Below are positions 25,017-33,861 of a DNA stretch of 64,000 nucleotides, one piece after another. The DNA comes from Paraburkholderia fungorum (GTDB lineage Bacteria > Pseudomonadota > Gammaproteobacteria > Burkholderiales > Burkholderiaceae). Positions within the stretch are counted from its first letter, which is position 1. Every line of letters begins with the position of its first letter. Location of the stretch: NCBI RefSeq assembly GCF_902833645.1, contig NZ_CADFGE010000010.1:248001-312000 (forward strand), read 5' to 3'. The notes beneath the pieces are model-generated. The model was not told the DNA's origin. It did no database searches and was given only the letters and a program-made list of their open reading frames with translations. The translations under genes were made by a program, and so were the position numbers.

Positions 25017-26462
25017 ATGGCCGGAATCGATCAGCGAACAACCTCTGACGCGCAATGTACACAGCCCACTAGACAACCTATTACGCAACCCATTCAGCAA
25101 CCGATTCAGCACGCGCAGGAAGCGCCGCACGCAACGCCGGCAGCGGCGCATCGCGTCGTGATCGTCGGCGGCGGAGTCGGCGGTCTTGGGCTTGCCACGC
25201 GGTTGTCGGAGACCCTGGGGCGCGCCGGTCTCACTCAGGTCGTGCTGGTGGATCGCTGGCCAACGCATTTCTGGAAGCCCTTGCTGCATGAAGCCGCATC
25301 GGGCCAGCTCGATCCGGCTACGCATCAACTGCAATATGCTGTGCAGGCGCAGCGGCACGGCTTCGAATTCGAACAGGGCGAACTCGCCGCGCTCGATCGG
25401 GCCAACCGGCACATCACGCTCAATGCGCTGCACGACGCCGACGGCCGCGAAATCCTGCCGTCACGGCAGTTGGCATTCGATACGCTGGTGCTGGCGATGG
25501 GCAGCGTCACGCAATATTTCGGCGTGCCCGGCGCGGCTGAACACGCGTTGCCGCTCGAATCGGTCGCTCATGCGGAAGCGTTTCGCCGCAAGCTGCTCGA
25601 CGCCTGCCTGCGGGCGAACCACGCGCGCCGCGCGCGGACCGCTCAGGCGGACACGCCGGTGTCGATCAACATCATCGGCGCCGGCGCAACCGGCGTTGAA
25701 CTCGCCGCCGCGGTACGCGATACGGTGCGTCTGTTGAACCGCTATAGCCCGTTTTCACTCGACCCGGTGCGCGATTTCCGTATTCGTCTAATCGAAAGCA
25801 GCGAGCGCGTGTTACCCGCGCTGTCTGAAACGATTTCAACGCGTGCGCAAAAAATGCTCGGCACACTTGGAGTGGACGTGTTGAGCTCAACGCGCGTCAC
25901 CGAAGTGCGCGCCGACGCCGTGCTGACGGATCAAGGCGCACCGCTCGCCAGCGACATCGCGATCTGGACCGCCGGCATTGCAGGGCCGCCTGTATTGCGC
26001 ACGCTGGACGGCATCGCGGTGAATCGGAACGCCCAGGTGCAGGTGAACCGTACGCTGCAATGCACGAACGACGCCAACATCTTCGGACTCGGCGACTGTG
26101 CGGCCTGCCCTTCTTCAGGCAATGCGGATGCGTTCCTGGCGCCGCGCGCTCAGGTCGCGCACCAGCAGGCGCTGTTTCTGGCACGCACGCTGAAGTGCAG
26201 GATCGCGGGTGAGCCCTTGCCGGAGTTCGTCTATCGCGACGCCGGCACCCTGGTCGGTTTCGGCCGCGAAGGCACGATCGGCAGCCTGAGCAACAGCTTG
26301 CTGACGCAACCGGTGTTCGTCGACGGTTGGCTGGCGACGGTCGTCTACAAGCTGATCTATCGCCGCCACGTGATGACCTTGACCGGTTTCGCACGCATGG
26401 CGCTCGATTCGGCAAGCCACTGGTTGCGCCGCCGCGTGCATCCGGTGATCCGCTTGCATTGA
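25017..26462 (+). CDS. ndh: Type II NADH dehydrogenase
   Basis: A 481-residue single-subunit flavoenzyme that passes electrons from NADH to quinone at the inner membrane without pumping protons. The FAD motif HRVVIVGGGVGGLGLATRL starts at about residue 45 and the NADH motif INIIGAGATGVELA near 219. IFGLGDCA marks the third flavin contact. The C-terminus has the membrane-binding amphipathic stretch. The first 40 residues are an unusual Gln/Pro-rich extension with QPITQPIQQPIQ repeats, absent from most relatives. AGGAGG lies 9 bases before the ATG. It is convergent with argP. Confidence 0.9.
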   Translation: MAGIDQRTTSDAQCTQPTRQPITQPIQQPIQHAQEAPHATPAAAHRVVIVGGGVGGLGLATRLSETLGRAGLTQVVLVDRWPTHFWKPLLHEAASGQLDPATHQLQYAVQAQRHGFEFEQGELAALDRANRHITLNALHDADGREILPSRQLAFDTLVLAMGSVTQYFGVPGAAEHALPLESVAHAEAFRRKLLDACLRANHARRARTAQADTPVSINIIGAGATGVELAAAVRDTVRLLNRYSPFSLDPVRDFRIRLIESSERVLPALSETISTRAQKMLGTLGVDVLSSTRVTEVRADAVLTDQGAPLASDIAIWTAGIAGPPVLRTLDGIAVNRNAQVQVNRTLQCTNDANIFGLGDCAACPSSGNADAFLAPRAQVAHQQALFLARTLKCRIAGEPLPEFVYRDAGTLVGFGREGTIGSLSNSLLTQPVFVDGWLATVVYKLIYRRHVMTLTGFARMALDSASHWLRRRVHPVIRLH

Positions 26463-26484
26463 AGGCCGGCGCATCCCGGCCAGC

Positions 26485-26516
26485 GCGGGCGGCGTCTTTC
26501 GGAAAACGCCGCCCGC
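26485..26516. terminator. GC-rich hairpin between convergent ndh and argP
   Basis: GCGGGCGGCGT and ACGCCGCCCGC form a perfect 11-bp stem with a 10-base loop between the two stop codons. There is no T tract on either side, so it may act as a bidirectional mRNA-stabilising or weak termination hairpin rather than a classic intrinsic terminator. Confidence 0.5.
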
Positions 26517-26529
26517 GTGCCGCTCAAAC

Positions 26530-27423
26530 TCAATCGAGAAACTCGGCCGCCCGCTTGCGCAGCACCGCGCTGAAATCGTCGAGCCAGCCGATCGACAGGC
26601 GCCAGCTCTGCCAGTAGAGATCGACGTCGATATGCTTGCCGGGCGCTATGTCCACCAGCTCGCCGCTCGCCAGATGCGGCGCGATCATCCGTTCCGGGCA
26701 CATGCCCCAGCCGAGCCCCGTCACGCAAGCTCGCAGAAAACCGGCCACGTGCGGAATCCAGTGCAAGGGCGGGTCCAGGTCCGCCCGCGTGATGCGGCGC
26801 ATGAAGCGCTTCTGCAACTGATCCTTCGGATTGAAATCGACACACGGCGCGCGCCGCAGCGACTCGCGCGTGACGCCATCGGCAAAATGGCGCGCGCGAA
26901 ACGCCGGTGAGCAGACCGCCAGATAGCGCATCCGTCCGAGACGGGTCGAGCGGCAGCCCTGCACCGGTTCGGCCTGCGTGGTGACCGCGCCTTGCACACT
27001 GCCATCGCGGATTCGCTGCGCGGTGTGGTCCTGGTCGTCGACCACCAGATCGAGCAGCATCTCCCGTTCGACGCAAAATTGCGCCACCGCGTCGATAAAC
27101 CAGGTGCCCACACTGTCGTCGTTGACTGCCACCCTTAATGCCGGCCACGGTTCGACCAACGCGCCGGGCAGCGCCGGCAGCCGGCCGGCGAGTTCCGCTT
27201 CCAGCAACAGCACGCGTTCGGTATGGCGACACAGCAGTGCCCCCGAGGTGGTGGCAACGCACGGCTGGCCGCGCTTCACCAGCACGCTCCCCACCCGCTC
27301 CTCCAGCAGTTTGACCCGTTGCGAGACTGCTGAAGGCGTGACATTCAGTTCGCTGGCGGCGCGGTCGAACGAACCGTGCCGCACCACGGCGGCCAGCGCA
27401 TCGAGCAACGCATAGTCGAGCAT
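26530..27423 (-). CDS. argP: LysR-type regulator ArgP (LysG/IciA group)
   Basis: A 297-residue LysR regulator with the ArgP-type N-terminus MLDYALLDALAAVVRHGSFDRAASELNVTPSAVSQRVKLLEERVG. It also has LVKRGQPCVATTSG and GLGWGMCPERMI in the effector domain, both shared with ArgP/LysG. In E. coli ArgP senses lysine and arginine and activates the exporter argO. The divergent exporter gene here supports the same job. The intergenic region (97 bases) is AT-rich and should hold the ArgP site. Confidence 0.9.
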   Translation of the reverse strand: MLDYALLDALAAVVRHGSFDRAASELNVTPSAVSQRVKLLEERVGSVLVKRGQPCVATTSGALLCRHTERVLLLEAELAGRLPALPGALVEPWPALRVAVNDDSVGTWFIDAVAQFCVEREMLLDLVVDDQDHTAQRIRDGSVQGAVTTQAEPVQGCRSTRLGRMRYLAVCSPAFRARHFADGVTRESLRRAPCVDFNPKDQLQKRFMRRITRADLDPPLHWIPHVAGFLRACVTGLGWGMCPERMIAPHLASGELVDIAPGKHIDVDLYWQSWRLSIGWLDDFSAVLRKRAAEFLD

Positions 27424-27520
27424 TAGCGTTCCTTAATCGGCATTAACTAAATTAGCTTCTCTTACGAGCAGCAAACCCGCAGACTAGCTTCGTTCGCTTC
27501 CCCCGTCTACTGGATTGACT

Positions 27521-28147
27521 ATGAACTGGCTGTCTTTTTCCCACGGCGCCGCGCTATGCGCGTCACTGATCGTGACGATTGGCGCACAGAACGCCTTTGT
27601 GCTGCGTCAGGGCATCATGCGCTCGCATGTCGGCAAGATCGTCGCGCTTTGCGCGCTGTCGGACTTCATTCTGATCGGCGCCGGAGTCGGCGGCGCATCG
27701 GTGCTGGTGGAACGCTATCCGGTCTTCGTCCACACCATGCTGTATGTCGGGCTCGCCTATCTGGCATGGTTCGGCATCAACGCGCTGCGCCGCGCGGTGC
27801 GGCCCGGCCACGCGGTGCTGGACGCCAACGCGGGCAGCACGACGGGAACGGCGCCAACCCGGCGCGCAATGCCGATCATTCTGATGACGCTGGCCTTCAC
27901 GTGGCTCAATCCGCACGTATATCTCGACACCTTCCTGCTGATCGGCACGGCGGGCGCGCGCGAACCGGACGGCGCACGGGTCGCGTTCGCTCTCGGCGCG
28001 ATGGCGGTGAGCGGGGTCTGGTTTATCGGTCTGGGTTACGGTGCGCGTGCGCTCGCGCCGCTGTTTCGGCGGGCTACGGCGTGGCGCGTGCTGGATGGCG
28101 CGATCGGCAGCATGGTGCTGCTGCTGGCGGTGACGCAGTTGCGCTAA
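27521..28147 (+). CDS. argO: LysE/ArgO-family basic amino acid exporter
   Basis: A 208-residue inner-membrane exporter of the LysE superfamily with six predicted helices. The signature GAQNAFVLRQGIMRSH occurs near residues 22-37 and LAFTWLNPHVYLDTFLLIG in the middle, both typical of ArgO. It exports arginine or lysine and relieves toxic build-up. The ATG at 27521 gives the usual MNW N-terminus; a TTG two codons earlier is unlikely. Divergent argP is the expected activator. Confidence 0.9.
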   Translation: MNWLSFSHGAALCASLIVTIGAQNAFVLRQGIMRSHVGKIVALCALSDFILIGAGVGGASVLVERYPVFVHTMLYVGLAYLAWFGINALRRAVRPGHAVLDANAGSTTGTAPTRRAMPIILMTLAFTWLNPHVYLDTFLLIGTAGAREPDGARVAFALGAMAVSGVWFIGLGYGARALAPLFRRATAWRVLDGAIGSMVLLLAVTQLR

Positions 28148-28193
28148 CAGCGGATGGGCAGGCGCTTGACTTCCTGCGCGCCGGCCCAGCGCC

Positions 28194-29102
28194 CTACTTC
28201 TGCGCCTGCTGCATGCCCAGCAGATCCTGCACGAGCTGGTCCGACACATAATGCGGCCCGTCGAACAGATAGGTCCGGTAACCGCGATACGCAAGCAATT
28301 GCGGCGACAGTTCCGCGGCCGTCGCGGCGCGGAACGCACCGTTTTGTGCCGGACGAAATGCCTCGGCGATGATCCGCACACGGTCCTTGCCGAGCCGCGC
28401 GGCCAGCGCGTCCGCATACTCACGCGCAGCCGCCGGGCCGCGTGCATAAACACCGCAGCCGTCCTGCAGAAACACGCCGACATCCTTCGGCAACCAGCCA
28501 TCCAGCCACGCCGCCAGTGCCTGACCGCCGATATTCGAATTGTCGTAGACACTGATCCACAGCGGCCGCGGCAGCTTGTCGAGTAAAGGCGCGAGCGTAA
28601 CGGCGTCCTTCCAGGTCGGATCGACTTCAACCGGAAAATAGTAACCGTCGATGTGGACTGCCGGCCGCACTGCGGCCAACTGCTTCGATTGCTCGACCAG
28701 TTGCGCCGCTTGCGCGCGGGCCGTGGTTTCGTCGAAGCGTCCGGCAAGACCGACGATCACATTGCGCGCCCACGGCTCACCGCCGATCCGCGTCCAGTCC
28801 GGCAGACGCTGGGCCGTTTGCATCGTGGTGCCGGGCAGAAACGAGATATCGTCCACCGCGGTCCATTGCACCAGCAGATCCGTCACGCCGAGACGATTCC
28901 AGTCGCCATGCGGATTGACATGATCTTCGTCGAGTTGCCAGACCACGCCTTGCGCCAACGCGGCGGCGTCGGCCGAACCCGGCGCCGAGCAGCCGTACAG
29001 CAGCGCCGAGAGCGCCACGTTGGCGCCCACGGCGAGCAGTGCACGGCGGCGCGGCGAGACCGGCTCGCCGGCCTGACTCGGAATGTCATGCAAATTACCC
29101 AT
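28194..29102 (-). CDS. Secreted lipoprotein resembling a glycoside hydrolase (DUF4434-like)
   Basis: A 302-residue exported protein, the last gene of the exopolysaccharide operon. The N-terminus has a twin-arginine-like SPRRRALL followed by a hydrophobic run and a possible lipobox ending at Cys38 (LLYGC). The body looks like a TIM-barrel: WQLDEDHVNPHGDWNRLGVTDLLVQW, HIDGYYFPVEVDP, and LWISVYDNSNIGG with acidic strand ends. This resembles DUF4434 and glycoside-hydrolase-like proteins from memory. A role trimming or processing the polymer in the periplasm would fit. Its ATG overlaps the stop of the ligase gene (ATGGGTAA), so translation is coupled. Catalytic residues are not established. Confidence 0.7.
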   Translation of the reverse strand: MGNLHDIPSQAGEPVSPRRRALLAVGANVALSALLYGCSAPGSADAAALAQGVVWQLDEDHVNPHGDWNRLGVTDLLVQWTAVDDISFLPGTTMQTAQRLPDWTRIGGEPWARNVIVGLAGRFDETTARAQAAQLVEQSKQLAAVRPAVHIDGYYFPVEVDPTWKDAVTLAPLLDKLPRPLWISVYDNSNIGGQALAAWLDGWLPKDVGVFLQDGCGVYARGPAAAREYADALAARLGKDRVRIIAEAFRPAQNGAFRAATAAELSPQLLAYRGYRTYLFDGPHYVSDQLVQDLLGMQQAQK

Positions 29103-30594
29103 TGTGCTGCCGCTGTGCCTTGAGATGAATGTCACGATAATCCTGAGCGAGTTGCGCGCGGTCGATCTTGAAGTTGACCGATAACGGCAAGCTCCGGCAC
29201 GCGAGCAATTCTGACGGGATCATATACGACGGCAGGCGCGCGGCCAGCAGCGCCTTCCAGTCGTGCAGCGCATCGGGCAGGCGGCCGTCGTCGCTGCCGG
29301 TCGCCACGAACGCGACGATCCGCGCGACCGAGCCATCCGGGCGCCGCAGCGGCACAGCGGCGGCACTCGCGGCGCCAGGCAGCGCCCGCAGGCCCGCATC
29401 GATCTCCATCAACTCGATCCGGTAACCGCCCATCTTGATCTGATCGTCGATACGCCCGTGGCAAAACAGCAGGCCGTCCGCATCGACCGCGCCGAGATCG
29501 CCGGTGCGAAACGCCCGTTCGCCGTGACGGGTGAACATGCACGCCGCGTTCAGGTCCGCGCGATTCAGATAGCCGCGCATCACGTGCGCGCCGGCAATGC
29601 ACAACTCGCCGTCATCGACGAACACCTCGGCGTCGCGCTTGGCGCGGCCAATCGGCAGGCGCGCGTGATGGGCCAGCACCGCATCGTCGACGACGATCCA
29701 GGTGGTCGCCACGGTCGCTTCGGTCGGTCCGTAGGTATTGATGATCCGTGCGGCCGGAAACCGCTGGCGAAGCTGCCGCGCGAGCGCGACCGGCAGCACT
29801 TCGCCGCAGAACAGGAAGGTGGCGAGTGCCGGCAAGCCCTCCTGAGAGAACTGCGGATTGAGCAACTGCTGCTGCGCGAACGACGGTGTCGACACCCAGG
29901 TCGTCACGCCGTGCCGTGCGAGGCTGGCAAGCAAGGCCGCGCCCTGCGCGGTCAGTGCGCGCGAAGCGAGAACCACGGTGCCGCCGAGCGCGAGCGTGCC
30001 GAACACTTCGTACATCGACAGATCGAAGCTGAACGGCGCCTGGTTCAGAAACACCGGCGCAACGCCGAGCTCGAAGTCGGCCGCCATCCAGTCCGCCAGC
30101 GCGGCCACGCTTTCGCGGCCGATCTGGACGCCCTTCGGCTCGCCGGTCGTGCCGGAGGTGAACAGCACGTAGGCGAGATTTTTCTCCTGCAAGACGAGTG
30201 CCGATGGTGCCGCCGATGCCGAAGCAACCGGTTCCGCGCCCTGCCCATTCAAACTCACGAAGCGGCCAGCCTGCGCGTCGAAGTAAGTCCGCGCGCCGAG
30301 CGTGCTCGCGATGCGCCGCATCCGTTCATCCGGGTAGATCGTGTCGACCGGCACGAACGGCGCGCCGAGCAGCAACGCCCCCGTCATCGCCACAAAGAAT
30401 CCCGCTTCCTTGTGGCCGCGCACGAGCACCGGCACATCCGCGGCGAAACCGTGCGCGCGTGCCTGCGCGGCCCATGCGTGCGCCTGCTCCGCCAACTCGT
30501 GCCAGCGCAGCGCGCGATCGGCGCCGATCACCGCCCACGCGTCGGCGGGCACATCGGTATCGACAAAGCGGCTTGTGCCCAGATCGAATCGCAT
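29095..30594 (-). CDS. DltA-like adenylating ligase (amino acid/acyl:carrier protein)
   Basis: A 499-residue AMP-forming ligase closest in layout to DltA, which activates D-alanine and loads it on a carrier protein. The ATP loop is LFTSGTTGEPKG (144-155). FLNQAPFSFDLSMYEVFG (182-199) is a DltA-type signature. NTYGPTEATVA, GRIDDQIKMGGYRIELMEID and the catalytic lysine in VNFKIDRAQL follow. The usual NGK motif is VNFK here. It sits 7 bases after the carrier protein gene. Loading of D-alanine, another amino acid or an acyl acid is possible; the pocket would need modelling. Being in a Gram-negative exopolysaccharide operon, it cannot serve teichoic acid. Confidence 0.85.
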   Translation of the reverse strand: MRFDLGTSRFVDTDVPADAWAVIGADRALRWHELAEQAHAWAAQARAHGFAADVPVLVRGHKEAGFFVAMTGALLLGAPFVPVDTIYPDERMRRIASTLGARTYFDAQAGRFVSLNGQGAEPVASASAAPSALVLQEKNLAYVLFTSGTTGEPKGVQIGRESVAALADWMAADFELGVAPVFLNQAPFSFDLSMYEVFGTLALGGTVVLASRALTAQGAALLASLARHGVTTWVSTPSFAQQQLLNPQFSQEGLPALATFLFCGEVLPVALARQLRQRFPAARIINTYGPTEATVATTWIVVDDAVLAHHARLPIGRAKRDAEVFVDDGELCIAGAHVMRGYLNRADLNAACMFTRHGERAFRTGDLGAVDADGLLFCHGRIDDQIKMGGYRIELMEIDAGLRALPGAASAAAVPLRRPDGSVARIVAFVATGSDDGRLPDALHDWKALLAARLPSYMIPSELLACRSLPLSVNFKIDRAQLAQDYRDIHLKAQRQHNG

Positions 30595-30601
30595 GATGCG
30601 C

Positions 30602-30838
30602 CTAGCGATTGGCGGCAATGAACGCGCTCAGCGCGTTCACGGATGCCAGATGCTCGGCGATCTCGGTGGGCGGAATGCGCACGCCGAATTGCATCTCGAC
30701 GCCCATCACGATTTCGACGGCCAGCACCGAATCGACCAGCCCCGTTTCGAGCAGCAACTCATCATCGCGCACGAGGCGCAGTACGACGGATTCGACCAGC
30801 GCCGCTACGTCGGCGTGCAGTGTTTCGTTTTGAGTCAT
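30602..30838 (-). CDS. Acyl/aminoacyl carrier protein (DltC-like)
   Basis: A 78-residue carrier protein. Ser37 in ETGLVDSVLAVEIVMGVEMQFGV is the expected 4'-phosphopantetheine attachment site; the usual DSL is DSV here. It is short and acidic like DltC and is followed 7 bases later by the DltA-like ligase, its presumed loading enzyme. The MBOAT protein encoded just upstream should accept the loaded group. AAGGACACC precedes the ATG at 30838. Confidence 0.88.
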   Translation of the reverse strand: MTQNETLHADVAALVESVVLRLVRDDELLLETGLVDSVLAVEIVMGVEMQFGVRIPPTEIAEHLASVNALSAFIAANR

Positions 30839-30871
30839 GGTGGTGTCCTTGTGCAAAGGTCGTTACGGCAA

Positions 30872-32548
30872 TCAGAACTGGAAATAGAGAAAACGCACTT
30901 CGCCATGCAACTGCGCGACGCAGAATACGAGCACCCCAAGCATCGCGACCGTCCAGCGCAGCGACGGCCGCCAGGTCAGCGCAGCGGGCAGCCCCTCGGC
31001 CGCGCGTTCGAGCGCCGGCGAGAAACGGCCCATCAATTGATGTGAATTCGGCGTGCACCAGACAATCGCCAGTAACGCGGCGATCTGCAAGGCAAGCGTC
31101 GAGCGGCCCGCGACCAGGTGCAGCCACTCGCCAACGCCGATGTTTGCGGTGCCCCATGCGGGCCAGTCGAGCGCTTCGATGCCGTGCAGCCCCGCCATGC
31201 CTTGCAGTAAGGCGAGCGCATCGCCAACGCCATGAGCGCGGAAAAACGCAAACGCGACCAGCGCGGCCACGAAGGTCAGCAACACGTTGCCGGCATGGCG
31301 AACGCGCGTCTTGAACCGCATTGCGAATGCCACCGCGATTCCCGGCGATCCTGTCTTCTGTGCCGATCCCGCCGCCGTCCCCGCTGCCGCGCCTCCGACC
31401 GCCGGCGCAGCCGCTGCCCGCCACGCGCGATAAGCGTGATTCACGGTGAGATACGACGCATGCAGCAGGCCGTAGATCAGATACTGCAGGCCCGCGCCGT
31501 GCCAGATGCCCGCCAGCGCCATCGTGTAGAACGTCGGCACGGCGACCGTCGACAGAAAGCCGCGCGTCGAACGTTGCGCGAGACGGCCGATCGGCAGGCC
31601 CCGCAGCGCACGGCTGCGATTGATCCGCATCGCCATCGGGTAATACAGGTAGGCCGTGAGGTAACGCGTGAGCGTCATGTGCCAGCGCTGCCAGAAATCG
31701 ATGATGCTGGCCGCCTTGAACGGCGAATTGAAGTTCAACGGAAAGCGCACACCGAACATTTTCGCGAGGCCCACGGCCATGTCCGAGTAGCCCGAGAAAT
31801 CGAAGTAAAGCTGCAGCGCATAGGCGAGGCAGGTACCCCACGCCGCCAGCCACTGCAATTCGTGCGGCGCGGCAAATCCGGCGTCGGCGAACGGCGCGAT
31901 GGTGTCGGCGAACAGCACCTTCTTCGCGAGACCGATGGTGAACACGAACGCACCAATCGAGAGATTCTCCGCGCGCAGCTTGTACGTGGCCGGCTGCGCG
32001 AACTGCGTCATCATTTCCTTGTGATGCAGGATCGGCCCCGCGATCAGATGCGGAAAGAACGTGACGAATTGCACGTAGCCAAGCGGGTCGCGCTCCTTGA
32101 CGATCCCCGCATTGCAGTCGAGCAGATAGCCGATCTGAGTGAAGGTAAAGAACGACACGCCGAGCGGCAGAATCACGTCCTGCATGCCGTGCGCGAGCCA
32201 ATCGGCGGGCGCCACGCCGCTTGCGTGCACGAGCGCGGTAAGCAGCGTCGCCAGATATTTGTAGCGCACCAGCAGTGCGAGATCGGCGGCAATCGCAAGA
32301 CCCAACAGCCAGCGGCGCCGTGCCGACTGCGCGGGCGCCGCGACGATCGCACAACTCATCGCATAGTTGAACACGATCGACGCCACCAGCAAGCCGACGA
32401 ACGCCGGATTCCACCACCCGTAGAACACGATCGACGCACCGCACAGCCACGCCGCCGCGGCACGTGGCATGCGTTGGCCAAGCAGGTAGTAGCCGGCCAG
32501 TGCGGGCGGCAAGAACAATGTGAGGAAGATAAAGGAATTGAATAGCAT
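30872..32548 (-). CDS. MBOAT-family acyltransferase (AlgI/DltB-like)
   Basis: A 558-residue polytopic membrane O-acyltransferase that moves an activated acyl group across the inner membrane. The N-terminus MLFNSFIFLTLFLPP is characteristic of AlgI relatives. The core carries the FFPHLIAGPILHH loop, LQLYFDFSGYSDMAVG, and both conserved histidines: His290 (WQRWHMTLTRYL) and His350 (LAGIWHGAGLQ). It is the central enzyme of the decoration module. The donor may be the carrier protein encoded next to it rather than acetyl-CoA. The long C-terminus (about 380-558) includes an Ala-rich segment and extra helices. Confidence 0.92.
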   Translation of the reverse strand: MLFNSFIFLTLFLPPALAGYYLLGQRMPRAAAAWLCGASIVFYGWWNPAFVGLLVASIVFNYAMSCAIVAAPAQSARRRWLLGLAIAADLALLVRYKYLATLLTALVHASGVAPADWLAHGMQDVILPLGVSFFTFTQIGYLLDCNAGIVKERDPLGYVQFVTFFPHLIAGPILHHKEMMTQFAQPATYKLRAENLSIGAFVFTIGLAKKVLFADTIAPFADAGFAAPHELQWLAAWGTCLAYALQLYFDFSGYSDMAVGLAKMFGVRFPLNFNSPFKAASIIDFWQRWHMTLTRYLTAYLYYPMAMRINRSRALRGLPIGRLAQRSTRGFLSTVAVPTFYTMALAGIWHGAGLQYLIYGLLHASYLTVNHAYRAWRAAAAPAVGGAAAGTAAGSAQKTGSPGIAVAFAMRFKTRVRHAGNVLLTFVAALVAFAFFRAHGVGDALALLQGMAGLHGIEALDWPAWGTANIGVGEWLHLVAGRSTLALQIAALLAIVWCTPNSHQLMGRFSPALERAAEGLPAALTWRPSLRWTVAMLGVLVFCVAQLHGEVRFLYFQF

Positions 32549-32553
32549 CGCGC

Positions 32554-33861
32554 TCAGTCCTGCTTCGCCGGTGCGGCAACGGGGTTGACCGGCATCGCGG
32601 CGTTGGCGGCCGTTGCTGCGGCAGGCGTTGCTGTGGCAGCCAACGCTGCGGCAGGCGTCGGCGCTACGCCCTCGAGCGGCATCGACAGCGCGTCTTCCGA
32701 CATTTCCCAGATCACCACGCGCACACTCTTCGGCCAGTCGGCGCGCTCGCGCCAGATCGCCTGCAACGCACGGTCGAACTGGCCGTCGTCGAGACTCACG
32801 TTCCAGACTTCGCGGCCAAGTTGCTCGCCCAGGCGCTCGGCAAACGCGCTGCGCCGCGAGAACGAACTGCCCGCAAGCAGCACGTCGGCTGCCGGACCGT
32901 CGTCGAGCAGACCGCCGCTGCGTTGCGCCTGCAAGGTCTCTTCCGCGACGACGTCAGGCGCCGGCCGCCAGGCGTCCGGCACGTCGTTCAGGTTGGCGAG
33001 CGTCAGCAGATCGCCGACCCGCGGCGCCGGTTGCGCCGTCGCATGCGTGAATTTTGTCTCTCCGGGTGTGCCGAGCAAGGGCAACACCGCCGCGCCGACC
33101 ACCTGGGCGGCGGCTTGCGCGCCTTGCGCATTCCAGTGCACGTCGGTGCGGAAAAACGCCGGACGCGCGGCTTGCAAAGCCGGCAGCAATTCGACGTGTG
33201 CGACGTGGCTCGCAGTCAGCGCGCGGTTCCAGACGTTCAGACGCTGCGTCATCCGCGCGTCCTGACGCAGCCCGCACAGCGCCTCGCTTTCCGCGCGCGC
33301 CTTGTCGGGCACCGTTACGACCACCAGTTGAATTCCAGCGCCGCGCAGTGCATCCGCGTGACGATGCAGCGTGGCAATGCGCGCATCGGTCAATGCATCG
33401 CCACCGTCGGCGCGTTCGACGGGATCATGGCCCGCCTGCACCGGCGCGCGCAAACCGTCCGCATAGAACAGCCAGCCAGGGCAACCCTCGCGCACCTGCC
33501 GCCCGAGGTCGCCGAACAGGCGGTAGCGCACCGCCGCCTGCCAGCGGTGCAGCGAGCGCGCGTACGGCACGTCGATTGCGCGATCGAGTTTGTGGCCGAG
33601 GCTGCCGTCGCGCCAGCCATGCAGATCGAATGCCGCGCCGTTGCGCGACTGCACGACCAGCGAAGTCACTGCCCCAGCACAACCGAGACCGAGCAGCAGC
33701 GCGAGCAGCCACGCGATGCGCCGATGCGCGCGCGCGAGCGACGGCGCGAGTTGAGCCGCCGTCCCCGCCTGAGCGTGCGCGGTGGCGCCCTCTCTCGCCG
33801 GCGTGCCTGCCACCGGGCGATTTGACGTGCGTTCCGCCGGGCGTCCGACTGACTCGCTCAT
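32554..33861 (-). CDS. AlgX/AlgJ-like SGNH-type acyltransferase, membrane-anchored
   Basis: A 435-residue protein with one N-terminal membrane anchor (about 49-70) and a periplasmic SGNH-hydrolase-like domain of the AlgX/AlgJ family. The triad candidates are Asp240 and His242 (RTDVHWNAQGAQ) and Ser333 in AGSSFSRRSAF. In alginate systems such proteins pass the acyl group from the MBOAT protein to the polysaccharide. The C-terminus is an Ala/Pro low-complexity tail (about 395-435). The start overlaps the stop of the other SGNH gene (TGATG) and the MBOAT gene begins 5 bases after its own stop. Confidence 0.85.
   Translation of the reverse strand: MSESVGRPAERTSNRPVAGTPAREGATAHAQAGTAAQLAPSLARAHRRIAWLLALLLGLGCAGAVTSLVVQSRNGAAFDLHGWRDGSLGHKLDRAIDVPYARSLHRWQAAVRYRLFGDLGRQVREGCPGWLFYADGLRAPVQAGHDPVERADGGDALTDARIATLHRHADALRGAGIQLVVVTVPDKARAESEALCGLRQDARMTQRLNVWNRALTASHVAHVELLPALQAARPAFFRTDVHWNAQGAQAAAQVVGAAVLPLLGTPGETKFTHATAQPAPRVGDLLTLANLNDVPDAWRPAPDVVAEETLQAQRSGGLLDDGPAADVLLAGSSFSRRSAFAERLGEQLGREVWNVSLDDGQFDRALQAIWRERADWPKSVRVVIWEMSEDALSMPLEGVAPTPAAALAATATPAAATAANAAMPVNPVAAPAKQD

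Noticed and set aside
29095..30838. Nonribosomal peptide synthetase module
   Set aside because: The ligase and carrier are separate small proteins with DltA/DltC features, and no condensation or thioesterase domain is nearby.
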